The translations under genes and the position numbers were made by a program. Shown piece after piece: positions 45,348-52,557 of a stretch of 64,000 nucleotides of DNA (the stretch's first letter is position 1; the number at the start of each line of letters is the position of its first letter). The stretch covers positions 248,001-312,000 of the forward strand of contig NZ_FNBB01000003.1 in NCBI RefSeq assembly GCF_900102105.1. Reading direction: 5' to 3'. Source of the DNA: Agrobacterium pusense (lineage in GTDB: Bacteria > Pseudomonadota > Alphaproteobacteria > Rhizobiales > Rhizobiaceae). The notes under the pieces were generated by a model, which did not search any database, had not been told where the DNA came from, and saw only the letters and a program-made list of their open reading frames with translations.

Positions 45348-46349
45348 TCAGATCGGCGGAATCTTGCCCAGCGGGATAAAGCCGCTGATCGTGGCGCGGC
45401 CGCGGTCCACTACGAGATCGACGGACGCCCTGTCACCGCCGCCGGCGAGTGCGCCGAGCAGCTTGCGCGCCGTGTCGATGGTAGATTGCAGCTGTGGAAA
45501 CGCCTGCTTGGCATTGTCAGACCACGCGCCGAGCTTTTCGATCTCCAGCTTGAACTTGCCGGAGAGATAACCCTCGTTATCGAAGGAGAAGGGGCCGCTG
45601 ATGCGCATGACACGGCCTTCGCCGATATCGGCGACCAGCCGGCGAAGCTCGCCGCTTGCGCCATAAAGGCCAGCTGTATCGCTGCCATCCACCATGCCCG
45701 CTTTGCCGGCGAGTGTGACATCGGCAATGGCGTTGAGGCGCGGAAGAATCTGCGGCCAGTCCTTGATGACGGTCGCGGAGTCCGTGAGCGTGATCGCGCC
45801 ATCGAGATCAGCGCCGTTCTGGCGCAGGTGCATCTCCGTCTTGACGGCATCGAAGTCGATGGTCTGGCCGGTGACCGAGGAAACCGCCTGCGCCTTTAGC
45901 CCATCGATGATGAGTGAGCTGCGGTCAATGCCCTTCAGCCTGGTGACGATGCTGGACTGCATGTTCTTCCATTCTGCTGAAATGGTCAGGCCGTGGGCCG
46001 AGCGGATTTCCGCAGGCGAATCGAGTTCCCAGACGATATGGCCGGGATTGTAGACCTGTGCCGCCGAGCGCAATTCGCCAAAGGAGGCGGAGACGCCGTT
46101 CTGGCTGTCATCCACCGTCACCTTCGAGCAGAAGAGGCCGATGCGGAAGGGATAACCCTTGAAGGCGATATCGCTGCATTCGCCGCTGACGCTGCGGGCC
46201 TGCGAGGGGGAAATCACGTTCAGGACAGTCTGCTTCAGCCTGTCGGCGGCGTAAAACCACCCGGCGGTATAAAGTCCGATAACCACGAGGATGGCGATGG
46301 CGAGCCAGAGGAATTTTTTGGCCGTGCCGGATTGGCTTGACGCTGCCAT
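45348..46349 (-). CDS. DUF2125-domain membrane-anchored protein
   Basis: A 333-residue protein with an N-terminal anchor helix (about residues 13-34) and a large periplasmic part of the DUF2125 family, for instance GECSDIAFKGYPFRIGLFCSKVTVDD with two cysteines. Function is unknown; the domain resembles AsmA-like lipid-handling folds by its beta pattern, which is only a suggestion. The gene is divergent from the gamma-glutamylcyclotransferase, with 49 bases between starts. Confidence 0.85.
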   Translation of the reverse strand: MAASSQSGTAKKFLWLAIAILVVIGLYTAGWFYAADRLKQTVLNVISPSQARSVSGECSDIAFKGYPFRIGLFCSKVTVDDSQNGVSASFGELRSAAQVYNPGHIVWELDSPAEIRSAHGLTISAEWKNMQSSIVTRLKGIDRSSLIIDGLKAQAVSSVTGQTIDFDAVKTEMHLRQNGADLDGAITLTDSATVIKDWPQILPRLNAIADVTLAGKAGMVDGSDTAGLYGASGELRRLVADIGEGRVMRISGPFSFDNEGYLSGKFKLEIEKLGAWSDNAKQAFPQLQSTIDTARKLLGALAGGGDRASVDLVVDRGRATISGFIPLGKIPPI

Positions 46350-46398
46350 ATTGATCTCCGATGAACAGACTTCAGGGAATTTTGATTTGGCTTGGGAT

Positions 46399-46950
46399 AT
46401 GGACGATTTTTGGGTCTTTGGCTACGGTTCGTTAATGTGGAACCCTGGCTTCGCCTTTGAGGAGAGGCAGCAGGCACGATTGCACGGTTATCGGCGCTCG
46501 CTCTGCATCAGCTCCAATTTTTACAGAGGCACGGAAGAAAAGCCCGGCCTCGTTCTCGGGCTGGAACGCGGTGGTTCATGTCTTGGCGTCGCTTTTCGCG
46601 TGCGGGGCAAGGATCATGATCCCGTCATGGCCTATCTGCGTGAGCGCGAACTGGTGACGAACGTCTACAAAGAGCGGGTAGTTTCGATCGCGCTTTCCGA
46701 CGGCCGGCGCGGCAGCGCCGTGACCTATGTGGCCGATCCCGCGCATGAACAATATATCGGCGGTCTCGGCGTTGCCGAATCGGCCACCATCATCGCGGCT
46801 GCGGCCGGTCGCTCCGGTCCGAACACGGATTACGTCTTCAACACCGTGCAGCATCTGCAGGAGATGGGCATACGCGATTCCTTGCTGGAGAGCATCGCTG
46901 CCAATGTCGGCGCGCTTGTCGCTCAGCCAGCCGTTGATTCCTTGCCCTGA
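46399..46950 (+). CDS. ChaC-like gamma-glutamylcyclotransferase
   Basis: A 183-residue protein of the ChaC family, which splits glutathione into 5-oxoproline and Cys-Gly. The signature VFGYGSLMWNPGF is at residues 6-18. The ATG at 46399 fits the family N-terminus; a longer frame upstream would run into the divergent gene. Its 3' end overlaps the acyltransferase gene on the other strand by 28 bases. Confidence 0.92.
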   Translation: MDDFWVFGYGSLMWNPGFAFEERQQARLHGYRRSLCISSNFYRGTEEKPGLVLGLERGGSCLGVAFRVRGKDHDPVMAYLRERELVTNVYKERVVSIALSDGRRGSAVTYVADPAHEQYIGGLGVAESATIIAAAAGRSGPNTDYVFNTVQHLQEMGIRDSLLESIAANVGALVAQPAVDSLP

Positions 46951-47720
46951 AGTTCGGCAATCCGCTTCACCGCAGTCGGCGGCAAGGGCAAATGCGGATT
47001 GTTGCGCACGGTTTCCAGCAGCAATTCGTCGCTCGCCTTTTCCGTGACATCGATCAGGCGCTTGAAGAACACATCGGGGTCGAGCCCCGGTTCGATGGCG
47101 GGCAGGATACGCACCTTGAAATGGCCGGGATAACGCATGGTGGAACGGCGCGGCCAGAAGAGGCCCGGATGCATGGCGACGGGAATGACCGGAACCTGAA
47201 GGTCACGGTACAGCCTCGCGATGCCGTAACGATATTCAGGCTCGGCGCCCGGCGGCCGGCGTGTCCCTTCGGGATAGATGATGAGTTCGCGGCCCGCGGC
47301 CATTTCCTCTTTCGCGCGCTCCATCACCTTCAGCATCACCTTGCCGCGTGCGGCGCGGTTGACCGGGATCATCCTCTGTTTCATCGCGTACCAGCCGAAC
47401 AGCGGGATCCACAAAAGTTCGCGCTTTAGAATGTAGACCGGATCGGGAAGGTTGGGCAGCAGCGCATAGGTGTCCCAGAAGGACTGGTGCTTCGGCGCGA
47501 AGATGCAGCCAGTCTCTGGAATGTTTTCCAGCCCTTCGATCTCGAAGGTGGTGCCGACGATGGTTTTCATCAGCCAGTGATTGGAGCGCGCCCAGTTCTT
47601 CGGGATTTCGTAGGCGATCTTGCGTGGCAGGATAAAATAGATCGGCGTCAGCACGATCATGCGGACAATCAGGTTGAGATAAAACAGCGTATTGAAAAGA
47701 AAAGAGCGCAGCTTGAGCAT
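46923..47720 (-). CDS. plsC: 1-acyl-sn-glycerol-3-phosphate acyltransferase family protein
   Basis: A 265-residue acyltransferase with an N-terminal hydrophobic region (about residues 8-32). The catalytic HQSFWD (His78, Asp83) and the phosphate-binding YPEGTRR (149-155) are present. It would acylate lysophosphatidic acid or a similar lysolipid. The ATG at 47720 has a GGAAGG Shine-Dalgarno; the TTG before it is less likely. The symbol is given for the family, as rhizobia carry several such genes. Confidence 0.88.
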   Translation of the reverse strand: MLKLRSFLFNTLFYLNLIVRMIVLTPIYFILPRKIAYEIPKNWARSNHWLMKTIVGTTFEIEGLENIPETGCIFAPKHQSFWDTYALLPNLPDPVYILKRELLWIPLFGWYAMKQRMIPVNRAARGKVMLKVMERAKEEMAAGRELIIYPEGTRRPPGAEPEYRYGIARLYRDLQVPVIPVAMHPGLFWPRRSTMRYPGHFKVRILPAIEPGLDPDVFFKRLIDVTEKASDELLLETVRNNPHLPLPPTAVKRIAELQGKESTAG

Positions 47721-47791
47721 CAACAGCCTTCCCGGGACGCAGCCGGTTCGAAGTCTTTAGCGTTTCGATGCCGGATGCCGATGTCAGACGC

Positions 47792-48547
47792 CTACACGAA
47801 AACAAGGGGCGGCAGCAAGCGTGTTTCTGGATGCTTATGAGGAAGCTGCAGTGCGGCAGTGGCCTTGCGCAGGCCATCGCCCTTGCCGAAGCCCGTCAGG
47901 TCACGTCCGGCCGCCGCCACGAATTTCAGATATTCATAAAGCATGGTTCTCACCACATCCGGTTCCACGAACCAGTTCGTGCGGGCAAGATCGGCGCTGA
48001 TGACGGGATAGGCGATGAATTGTGTGTGTGGGCTGGCACTGCGCAATTCATGAAGGCTGCGATGCATGTGATAATTATTTGTGACGACCACGATGGAAGA
48101 GTAGTTGTGATCGCGTATCCAGCTCGCCGCCTCATTGGCGTTACCGATCGTATCTATCGCCTTGTAGCCCATGTCCACGCAGCAGGTGAACATATCGGAC
48201 GACCCTTGCGTCATCTTGCGTATCTGCGAGCGGGTTGTGGCCGGGTTGACGCCTGAAATCAAAAGCCGTTTGCCCACGCCGTCTCTCAGAAGGCCGACCG
48301 CCTGTTCGATGCGCTGATAACCGCCAGTGAGCACGATGATGGCATCGCCTCTGGCACCCTCGGGCGGGCGCATCGAGGCGACAGAATCGGCAAACCACAG
48401 GAAACCACCGGAAAATGCGCCGAGCGCGATGACACAGAGCAGGATGAGGCCGCGGATAAAACGGCGCAATGGACCACGCCGCGCCAAAAGCCCCTTTCGG
48501 GCCGGTCGCGTCGCTGCCTGATCCTGGTCCGTCCGACTCACAAACAT
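47792..48547 (-). CDS. YdcF/SanA/ElyC-family (DUF218) membrane protein
   Basis: A 251-residue protein with one N-terminal membrane helix (about residues 33-55) and a DUF218 domain: IIVLTGGYQRIEQAVGLL and LLISGV and later VVVTNNYHMHRS are typical. E. coli ElyC works in envelope biogenesis and SanA in barrier function, so a cell-wall role is possible. It lies between the acyltransferase and ftsX on the same strand. Confidence 0.87.
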   Translation of the reverse strand: MFVSRTDQDQAATRPARKGLLARRGPLRRFIRGLILLCVIALGAFSGGFLWFADSVASMRPPEGARGDAIIVLTGGYQRIEQAVGLLRDGVGKRLLISGVNPATTRSQIRKMTQGSSDMFTCCVDMGYKAIDTIGNANEAASWIRDHNYSSIVVVTNNYHMHRSLHELRSASPHTQFIAYPVISADLARTNWFVEPDVVRTMLYEYLKFVAAAGRDLTGFGKGDGLRKATAALQLPHKHPETRLLPPLVFV

Positions 48548-48658
48548 TCCTCCTGATTACTCGCCGATTAAGGCAAGGAACAGGCATTTTTGTCCACCGT
48601 CCGCAGGTTACATCCCGTTCGTGACGGTTTCAGTTTTTCCGCTAGATTCATCGTGTCA

Positions 48659-49666
48659 TCACGATGCCAGGCCGTCGCTTTTCGACGGATCGGACCGGAC
48701 ACGATCGATATCGTCGATGGTGCGGATGACGGTGACGCGTGCGGTGATGGTGGTGAGAAGCGCGATGATGATCATCGTCATCGCAATGCCGAAATAACCG
48801 CCAAGGCCGACGGAAAAGGAGCCAAAAAGCGCACTTGCCTGGTCGCTCTGGGGGGTGGCGACGGTGCTCGACTGCCAGAAACCGGCGACGAGGAACACGG
48901 CGGCCGCCAGCGCACTGCCCGCCGCCGCGCCCTTGAGGCTGATCTTCAGGAAGTGTTTCTGGAATTCCCGCGCCACGAAGCTGCTCTCCGCGCCGACAAA
49001 ATGCAGAACCTCGACAATGTGCCGGTTGCCGGAAAGCGCGCCGCGGGTTGCAAATACGACGGTCAGCACCATGGCTGTGAACACGAGAATGAGGACGCCA
49101 ACGCCGATCATGACAGTGGTTCTTGCCATGGAAACGAGCCGGTCGACCCAGGTGCGATGGTCGTCCAGAAATGCCTGTGGAATCTCGGCCTTCAGCATAT
49201 CCCGCATCGCCTGGAAATCGGGCGGATTGTTTTCATCGATGGTGATGACGACGAGACGCGGTATGGGAAGTTCGGAGAGATCGAGCCCGCTGCCGAGCCA
49301 CGGCTCCAGCAGGCGCGATGTCGCTGCATCGTCAAGAATGGTGCCATCGCGGGTGCCGACGAAGGTGAGCGCCAGATTGCGCGCCTTGTTCAGCGCTGCA
49401 TTCATGTCCAGCCCGTCCTCGGGTTTGATCTGGATGGTGATCTCACGGGAAATCTGGCTCTGCCACGTGGCGGCGGTGGCGCGCACCATGGAAACGGCGC
49501 CGAGCGTGAGGCAGGCGAGAAAAGCCATGATGGCGATGACCACCATCAGCGCATTGCCCTGAATGTTGGAGGGCGGCAGAATGGGTGCCATCGGGCGGAT
49601 GCGCATGGGCGGACGCTTCGGCTGCGCCGCTTCCGGCTTCAACGGTTTAAGGGTGATCTCATTCAT
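48659..49666 (-). CDS. ftsX: Cell-division ABC transporter permease FtsX
   Basis: A 335-residue permease with four membrane helices (one near residue 43 and three in the C-terminal half) and a large periplasmic loop between the first two. The N-terminus is Pro/Lys-rich. FtsEX controls peptidoglycan hydrolases at the septum. The start overlaps the ftsE stop by 8 bases, so the pair is translationally coupled. Confidence 0.93.
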   Translation of the reverse strand: MNEITLKPLKPEAAQPKRPPMRIRPMAPILPPSNIQGNALMVVIAIMAFLACLTLGAVSMVRATAATWQSQISREITIQIKPEDGLDMNAALNKARNLALTFVGTRDGTILDDAATSRLLEPWLGSGLDLSELPIPRLVVITIDENNPPDFQAMRDMLKAEIPQAFLDDHRTWVDRLVSMARTTVMIGVGVLILVFTAMVLTVVFATRGALSGNRHIVEVLHFVGAESSFVAREFQKHFLKISLKGAAAGSALAAAVFLVAGFWQSSTVATPQSDQASALFGSFSVGLGGYFGIAMTMIIIALLTTITARVTVIRTIDDIDRVRSDPSKSDGLAS

Positions 49667-50318
49667 AGATGTCGAGCCGCCCTTCGGTCAGGATCATCCG
49701 GCGCGCATCGATCTGGTCCATCAGGCCGAAGTCATGGGTGGCGATAACGACGGCGGTGCCCAGCCGGTTGAGTTCCAGAAACAGGTTGAGAAGGCGCTTG
49801 GCCATCGGCGGATCAACATTGCCGGTCGGCTCGTCGGCCAGCAATATTTCCGGCTGGTCCATCAGCGCGCGGGCAATGGCGGCGCGCTGCTTCTCGCCGC
49901 CGGAAAGGATCGCCGGCAGCACGTTGACACGCTCGCCGAGCCCAACCCATTTCAGAAGCTCGATCACGTCATTGCGATAGGCGCTTTCTTCCTTGCCACG
50001 CACGCGCAGCGGCAGGGCGACATTCTCATAGGTCGTCAGATGATCAAGCAGCCGGAAATCCTGAAACACGATGCCGACGCGTCGACGCAACATCGGCAGC
50101 TCGCTGCGCGGAATGCGTGACACATCGCGATTGAACATGCGGATATTGCCGCGGGTCGGCTGCAGCGACATCAGTAGCAGGCGCAGGAGCGTCGTCTTGC
50201 CGGCGCCCGAGGGGCCGGTCAGAAACTGGAACGACCCTTTGGGAATATCGAAGGTCATGTCCCTCAGGATTTCGGGTCCCATGCCGTAACGCAACCCGAC
50301 ATTTTCGAAATGGATCAA
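49659..50318 (-). CDS. ftsE: Cell-division ATP-binding protein FtsE
   Basis: A 219-residue ABC ATPase with Walker A GPSGAGKT (35-42), signature LSGGEKQR (138-145) and Walker B ILLADE (158-163). It begins MIHFENVGLRYGMGPEILRD, like FtsE. It powers FtsX in control of septal wall hydrolysis. A TTAACCAT motif lies about 110 bases upstream of the start. Confidence 0.95.
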   Translation of the reverse strand: MIHFENVGLRYGMGPEILRDMTFDIPKGSFQFLTGPSGAGKTTLLRLLLMSLQPTRGNIRMFNRDVSRIPRSELPMLRRRVGIVFQDFRLLDHLTTYENVALPLRVRGKEESAYRNDVIELLKWVGLGERVNVLPAILSGGEKQRAAIARALMDQPEILLADEPTGNVDPPMAKRLLNLFLELNRLGTAVVIATHDFGLMDQIDARRMILTEGRLDIYE

Positions 50319-50427
50319 CGGACTTCCAGTCTCTTCGTTTCGTGGTGGTTCGCAAGCCGCTGGGATGAAGCCGGAGGGCGCGGTCTACCCCGGTTCGGGA
50401 CGCCCGGCGAGCGGTTTTTGCGAAGCA

Positions 50428-50435
50428 TTAACCAT
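50428..50435. promoter_or_regulatory. TTAACCAT motif between ftsE and the divergent membrane gene
   Basis: The 8-mer TTAACCAT is the half-site form of the CtrA-binding sequence in rhizobia; TTTAAATTTAA follows. Binding is inferred and the motif is short. Confidence 0.3.
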
Positions 50436-50509
50436 TTAAATTTAAAACTTGGCAGGATTCGTTGCAATGCCCAGTTTTGCGGGCCGGAAAACCTCACCCA
50501 AGGAATTCT

Positions 50510-51187
50510 ATGGCTATATTCCGTTCATCTCGCCGGCAAGCGGCATTCGATTTTGACCTCCTGATGCCGGAGACGCCGCTGCGCCGCACGGCGCGGGCGG
50601 CAAACCCGACAGTTGACGTGGTAGACGCGGAATTTGTCACCATCAAGGAAAACCGTCCGCGCCAGCCCGGAAACGACAATCGCGGCGCGAGGCCCCTGGA
50701 CGGTGCAAAACCACCTGTCACCATCGGTGTGCTCGGCCTCGCCTTCATCGGCTGGCTGGATCGCAGATTATCCCTCCTTTCGGCGGACGCTTATTCCGCG
50801 CTGGTGGCGGGGCTCGCAATTCTTGTTTTTGTCTGTTCAGGCGGCCTCTCAGTGGTGGTGCCGGAAAAGACCGCTGTAGCAGCGTCGGTCAGCCCCCTCG
50901 CCATTTCCCATGTCACCGTGACGCCGCAGGAGGCGGGCGGTATGGATATCCTGCTTATCAATGGTATCGTGGAGAATAACGGCGGCAAGCTCGAAGAGGC
51001 GCCGGCCCTTCGCGCGGACCTTTTTGCCGCCAAGGGACAACTGGTGGCCAGCATGGTCATTGAACCGCCGGTTAAACAGATGCAGCCCGGTTTCAGCCAC
51101 GGTTTTTCGGCAAAACTGCGCCATCCCGGTGGAAAAACGCCCGAGATCAAGCTTTCCTTCGTTGAGGCGGGTGCGTCCGGACGCTGA
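50510..51187 (+). CDS. Membrane-anchored protein of unknown function
   Basis: A 225-residue protein. The first 70 residues are polar and basic. Two hydrophobic segments follow (about residues 70-84 and 97-118), and the last 100 residues form a beta-rich domain (HVTVTPQEAGGMDILLINGIVENNGGK...) resembling the DUF3426/FxLYD kind, likely in the periplasm. I do not recognise a named family. The ATG at 50510 has an AAGGAA Shine-Dalgarno. It is divergent from ftsE and upstream of hpt. Confidence 0.78.
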   Translation: MAIFRSSRRQAAFDFDLLMPETPLRRTARAANPTVDVVDAEFVTIKENRPRQPGNDNRGARPLDGAKPPVTIGVLGLAFIGWLDRRLSLLSADAYSALVAGLAILVFVCSGGLSVVVPEKTAVAASVSPLAISHVTVTPQEAGGMDILLINGIVENNGGKLEEAPALRADLFAAKGQLVASMVIEPPVKQMQPGFSHGFSAKLRHPGGKTPEIKLSFVEAGASGR

Positions 51188-51255
51188 CTGTGCTAACGCC
51201 TGTCTTCTATTTTTACTGAAAGGTAAAATCGGCAAGGCGCAGCACAGGAGTAAGA

Positions 51256-51798
51256 ATGCCCGTCGTCCGTGGAAAAAATATCGAGCCGCTTTATACCGCC
51301 GAGCAGATTGCAGAGCGCAATCGCGACATGGCCAAGCACATTGCCAGCGGCCCGACCAAGGATCTGCTCGTCATTGCCGTGCTCAAGGGATCGTTCATTT
51401 TCGCGGCCGACCTTATCCGCGCGCTGCATGACAGTGGTCTTGCCCCCGAGGTCGAATTCATTACGCTGTCGAGCTATGGCACCGGCACGGTTTCGCAGGG
51501 CGTGAGGATCGTCAAGGATATCGACAGCGACGTGAAAGACCGCGACGTCCTGCTGATTGACGACATTCTCGAATCCGGCCGCACGCTGCGCTTCGCCAAG
51601 GAACTTCTTTACGAACGTGGCGCTCGCAACGTCACCATCGCCGTGCTTCTCGACAAGAAAGTCAAGCGCAAGGAGGATCTGGAAGCCGATTATGTCGGTT
51701 TCGAATGTCCTGATTATTTCGTGGTGGGTTACGGCATGGATGTCGCTTATGCGTTCCGCGAGCTGCCCTTCGTCGGCGTTGTCACCGGCGACGCCTGA
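51256..51798 (+). CDS. hpt: Hypoxanthine phosphoribosyltransferase
   Basis: A 180-residue purine-salvage enzyme that joins hypoxanthine (or guanine) to PRPP. The PRPP-binding motif LLIDDILESGRTL is clear, and the flexible-loop sequence LSSYGTGT precedes it. The ATG at 51256 follows GGAG. It is 68 bases after the membrane protein gene and may share its transcript. A short hairpin follows before cpdR. Confidence 0.94.
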   Translation: MPVVRGKNIEPLYTAEQIAERNRDMAKHIASGPTKDLLVIAVLKGSFIFAADLIRALHDSGLAPEVEFITLSSYGTGTVSQGVRIVKDIDSDVKDRDVLLIDDILESGRTLRFAKELLYERGARNVTIAVLLDKKVKRKEDLEADYVGFECPDYFVVGYGMDVAYAFRELPFVGVVTGDA

Positions 51799-51841
51799 GC
51801 AGTTTTCCCGTGCCGGAACGGCACAGCGAAGAGACGCCTCA

Positions 51842-51849
51842 TTAACCAT
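51842..51849 (+). promoter_or_regulatory. TTAACCAT motif upstream of cpdR
   Basis: TTAACCAT is the half-site form of the CtrA motif, about 92 bases before the cpdR start. Caulobacter cpdR is CtrA-dependent, so the site is of interest; binding is inferred. Confidence 0.35.
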
Positions 51850-51850
51850 T

Positions 51851-51871
51851 CACCCAGCCAAAGCCTGGGTG
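51851..51871 (+). terminator. Hairpin after hpt
   Basis: CACCCAG and CTGGGTG form a 7-bp stem followed by TTT; a second small hairpin (CCTCTT with AAGAGG) lies at 51876-51890. Confidence 0.5.
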
Positions 51872-51940
51872 TTTACCTCTTGAAAAGAGGAGCCTGCGAT
51901 GTTGCTCACGGCTGGAAATGATGCCCAGGAGCAATGAGTA

Positions 51941-52300
51941 ATGGCGAAGATTCTGATTACCGAAGACGAGGATGCGCTGCGTTCTTTCGTGGCGCGGGCG
52001 CTCCGTCTCGACGGTCACGAGACCCATGAGGCGGCAGACGGCGAGCAGGGCCTGGAAAAGCTTCAGGAAACCAGTTTCGATCTTCTTCTTTCGGATATCC
52101 GCATGCCGGTCATGGATGGCATCGAGCTGGCGCACCGCGCCGCCGAAAGCTTCCCGGCCATGCGTATTTTGTTGATGACCGGTTACGCCGAGCAGCGCGA
52201 ACGGGCGGATGATCTGGCGACGAAGATCGTGGACGTGGTTTCCAAACCTTTTGCGCTTCCGGATATTCGCAAGGCCGTGGCGCGGGCGCTTGCGGCCTGA
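51941..52300 (+). CDS. cpdR: Single-domain response regulator CpdR
   Basis: A 119-residue receiver domain with no output domain. Phospho-acceptor Asp52 lies in LLLSDIRMPVMDG; the acidic pair Glu8-Asp9 and Lys (SKPFA) complete the site. It closely resembles rhizobial CpdR1, which when unphosphorylated localises ClpXP and promotes degradation of CtrA and other cell-cycle factors. The C-terminus ends ALAA; in Caulobacter the two final alanines of CpdR make it a ClpXP substrate itself. It has a separate terminator. Confidence 0.9.
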   Translation: MAKILITEDEDALRSFVARALRLDGHETHEAADGEQGLEKLQETSFDLLLSDIRMPVMDGIELAHRAAESFPAMRILLMTGYAEQRERADDLATKIVDVVSKPFALPDIRKAVARALAA

Positions 52301-52321
52301 GTGGTAAGGGCGCAGAGATTT

Positions 52322-52349
52322 AAAGGGCGGCCGTCGGGCCGCCTTTTTT
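52322..52349 (+). terminator. Rho-independent terminator after cpdR
   Basis: GGCGGCC and GGCCGCC form a 7-bp stem with a 4-base loop, followed by six Ts. Confidence 0.88.
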
Positions 52350-52386
52350 GTTGGTCAGCCCCCTGGCTCAGCGCAGTTCCCTACCT

Positions 52387-52501
52387 CCGTCATTCCGGCC
52401 TTGAGCCGGAATCCAACCAGCCCAAGTCCTTGGGCTGAAAGAACTCTTTCCGCCGCGCAGACGCGCGTCTGCTGGATGCCGGATCAAGTCCGGCATGACG
52501 G
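52387..52501. repeat. Palindromic intergenic repeat, 115 bp
   Basis: Outer arms 52387-52420 and 52471-52501 are imperfect inverted copies (CCGTCATTCCGG... with ...CCGGCATGACGG). Inside are two hairpins: CAGCCCAAG with CTTGGGCTG, and GCAGAC with GTCTGC. This is a common dispersed type in rhizobial genomes. Confidence 0.7.
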
Positions 52502-52557
52502 AAACTTTAGCTTCTGAAAAAGGATGTAACGAGGCGCACCATTACCTGTGCTAACCG

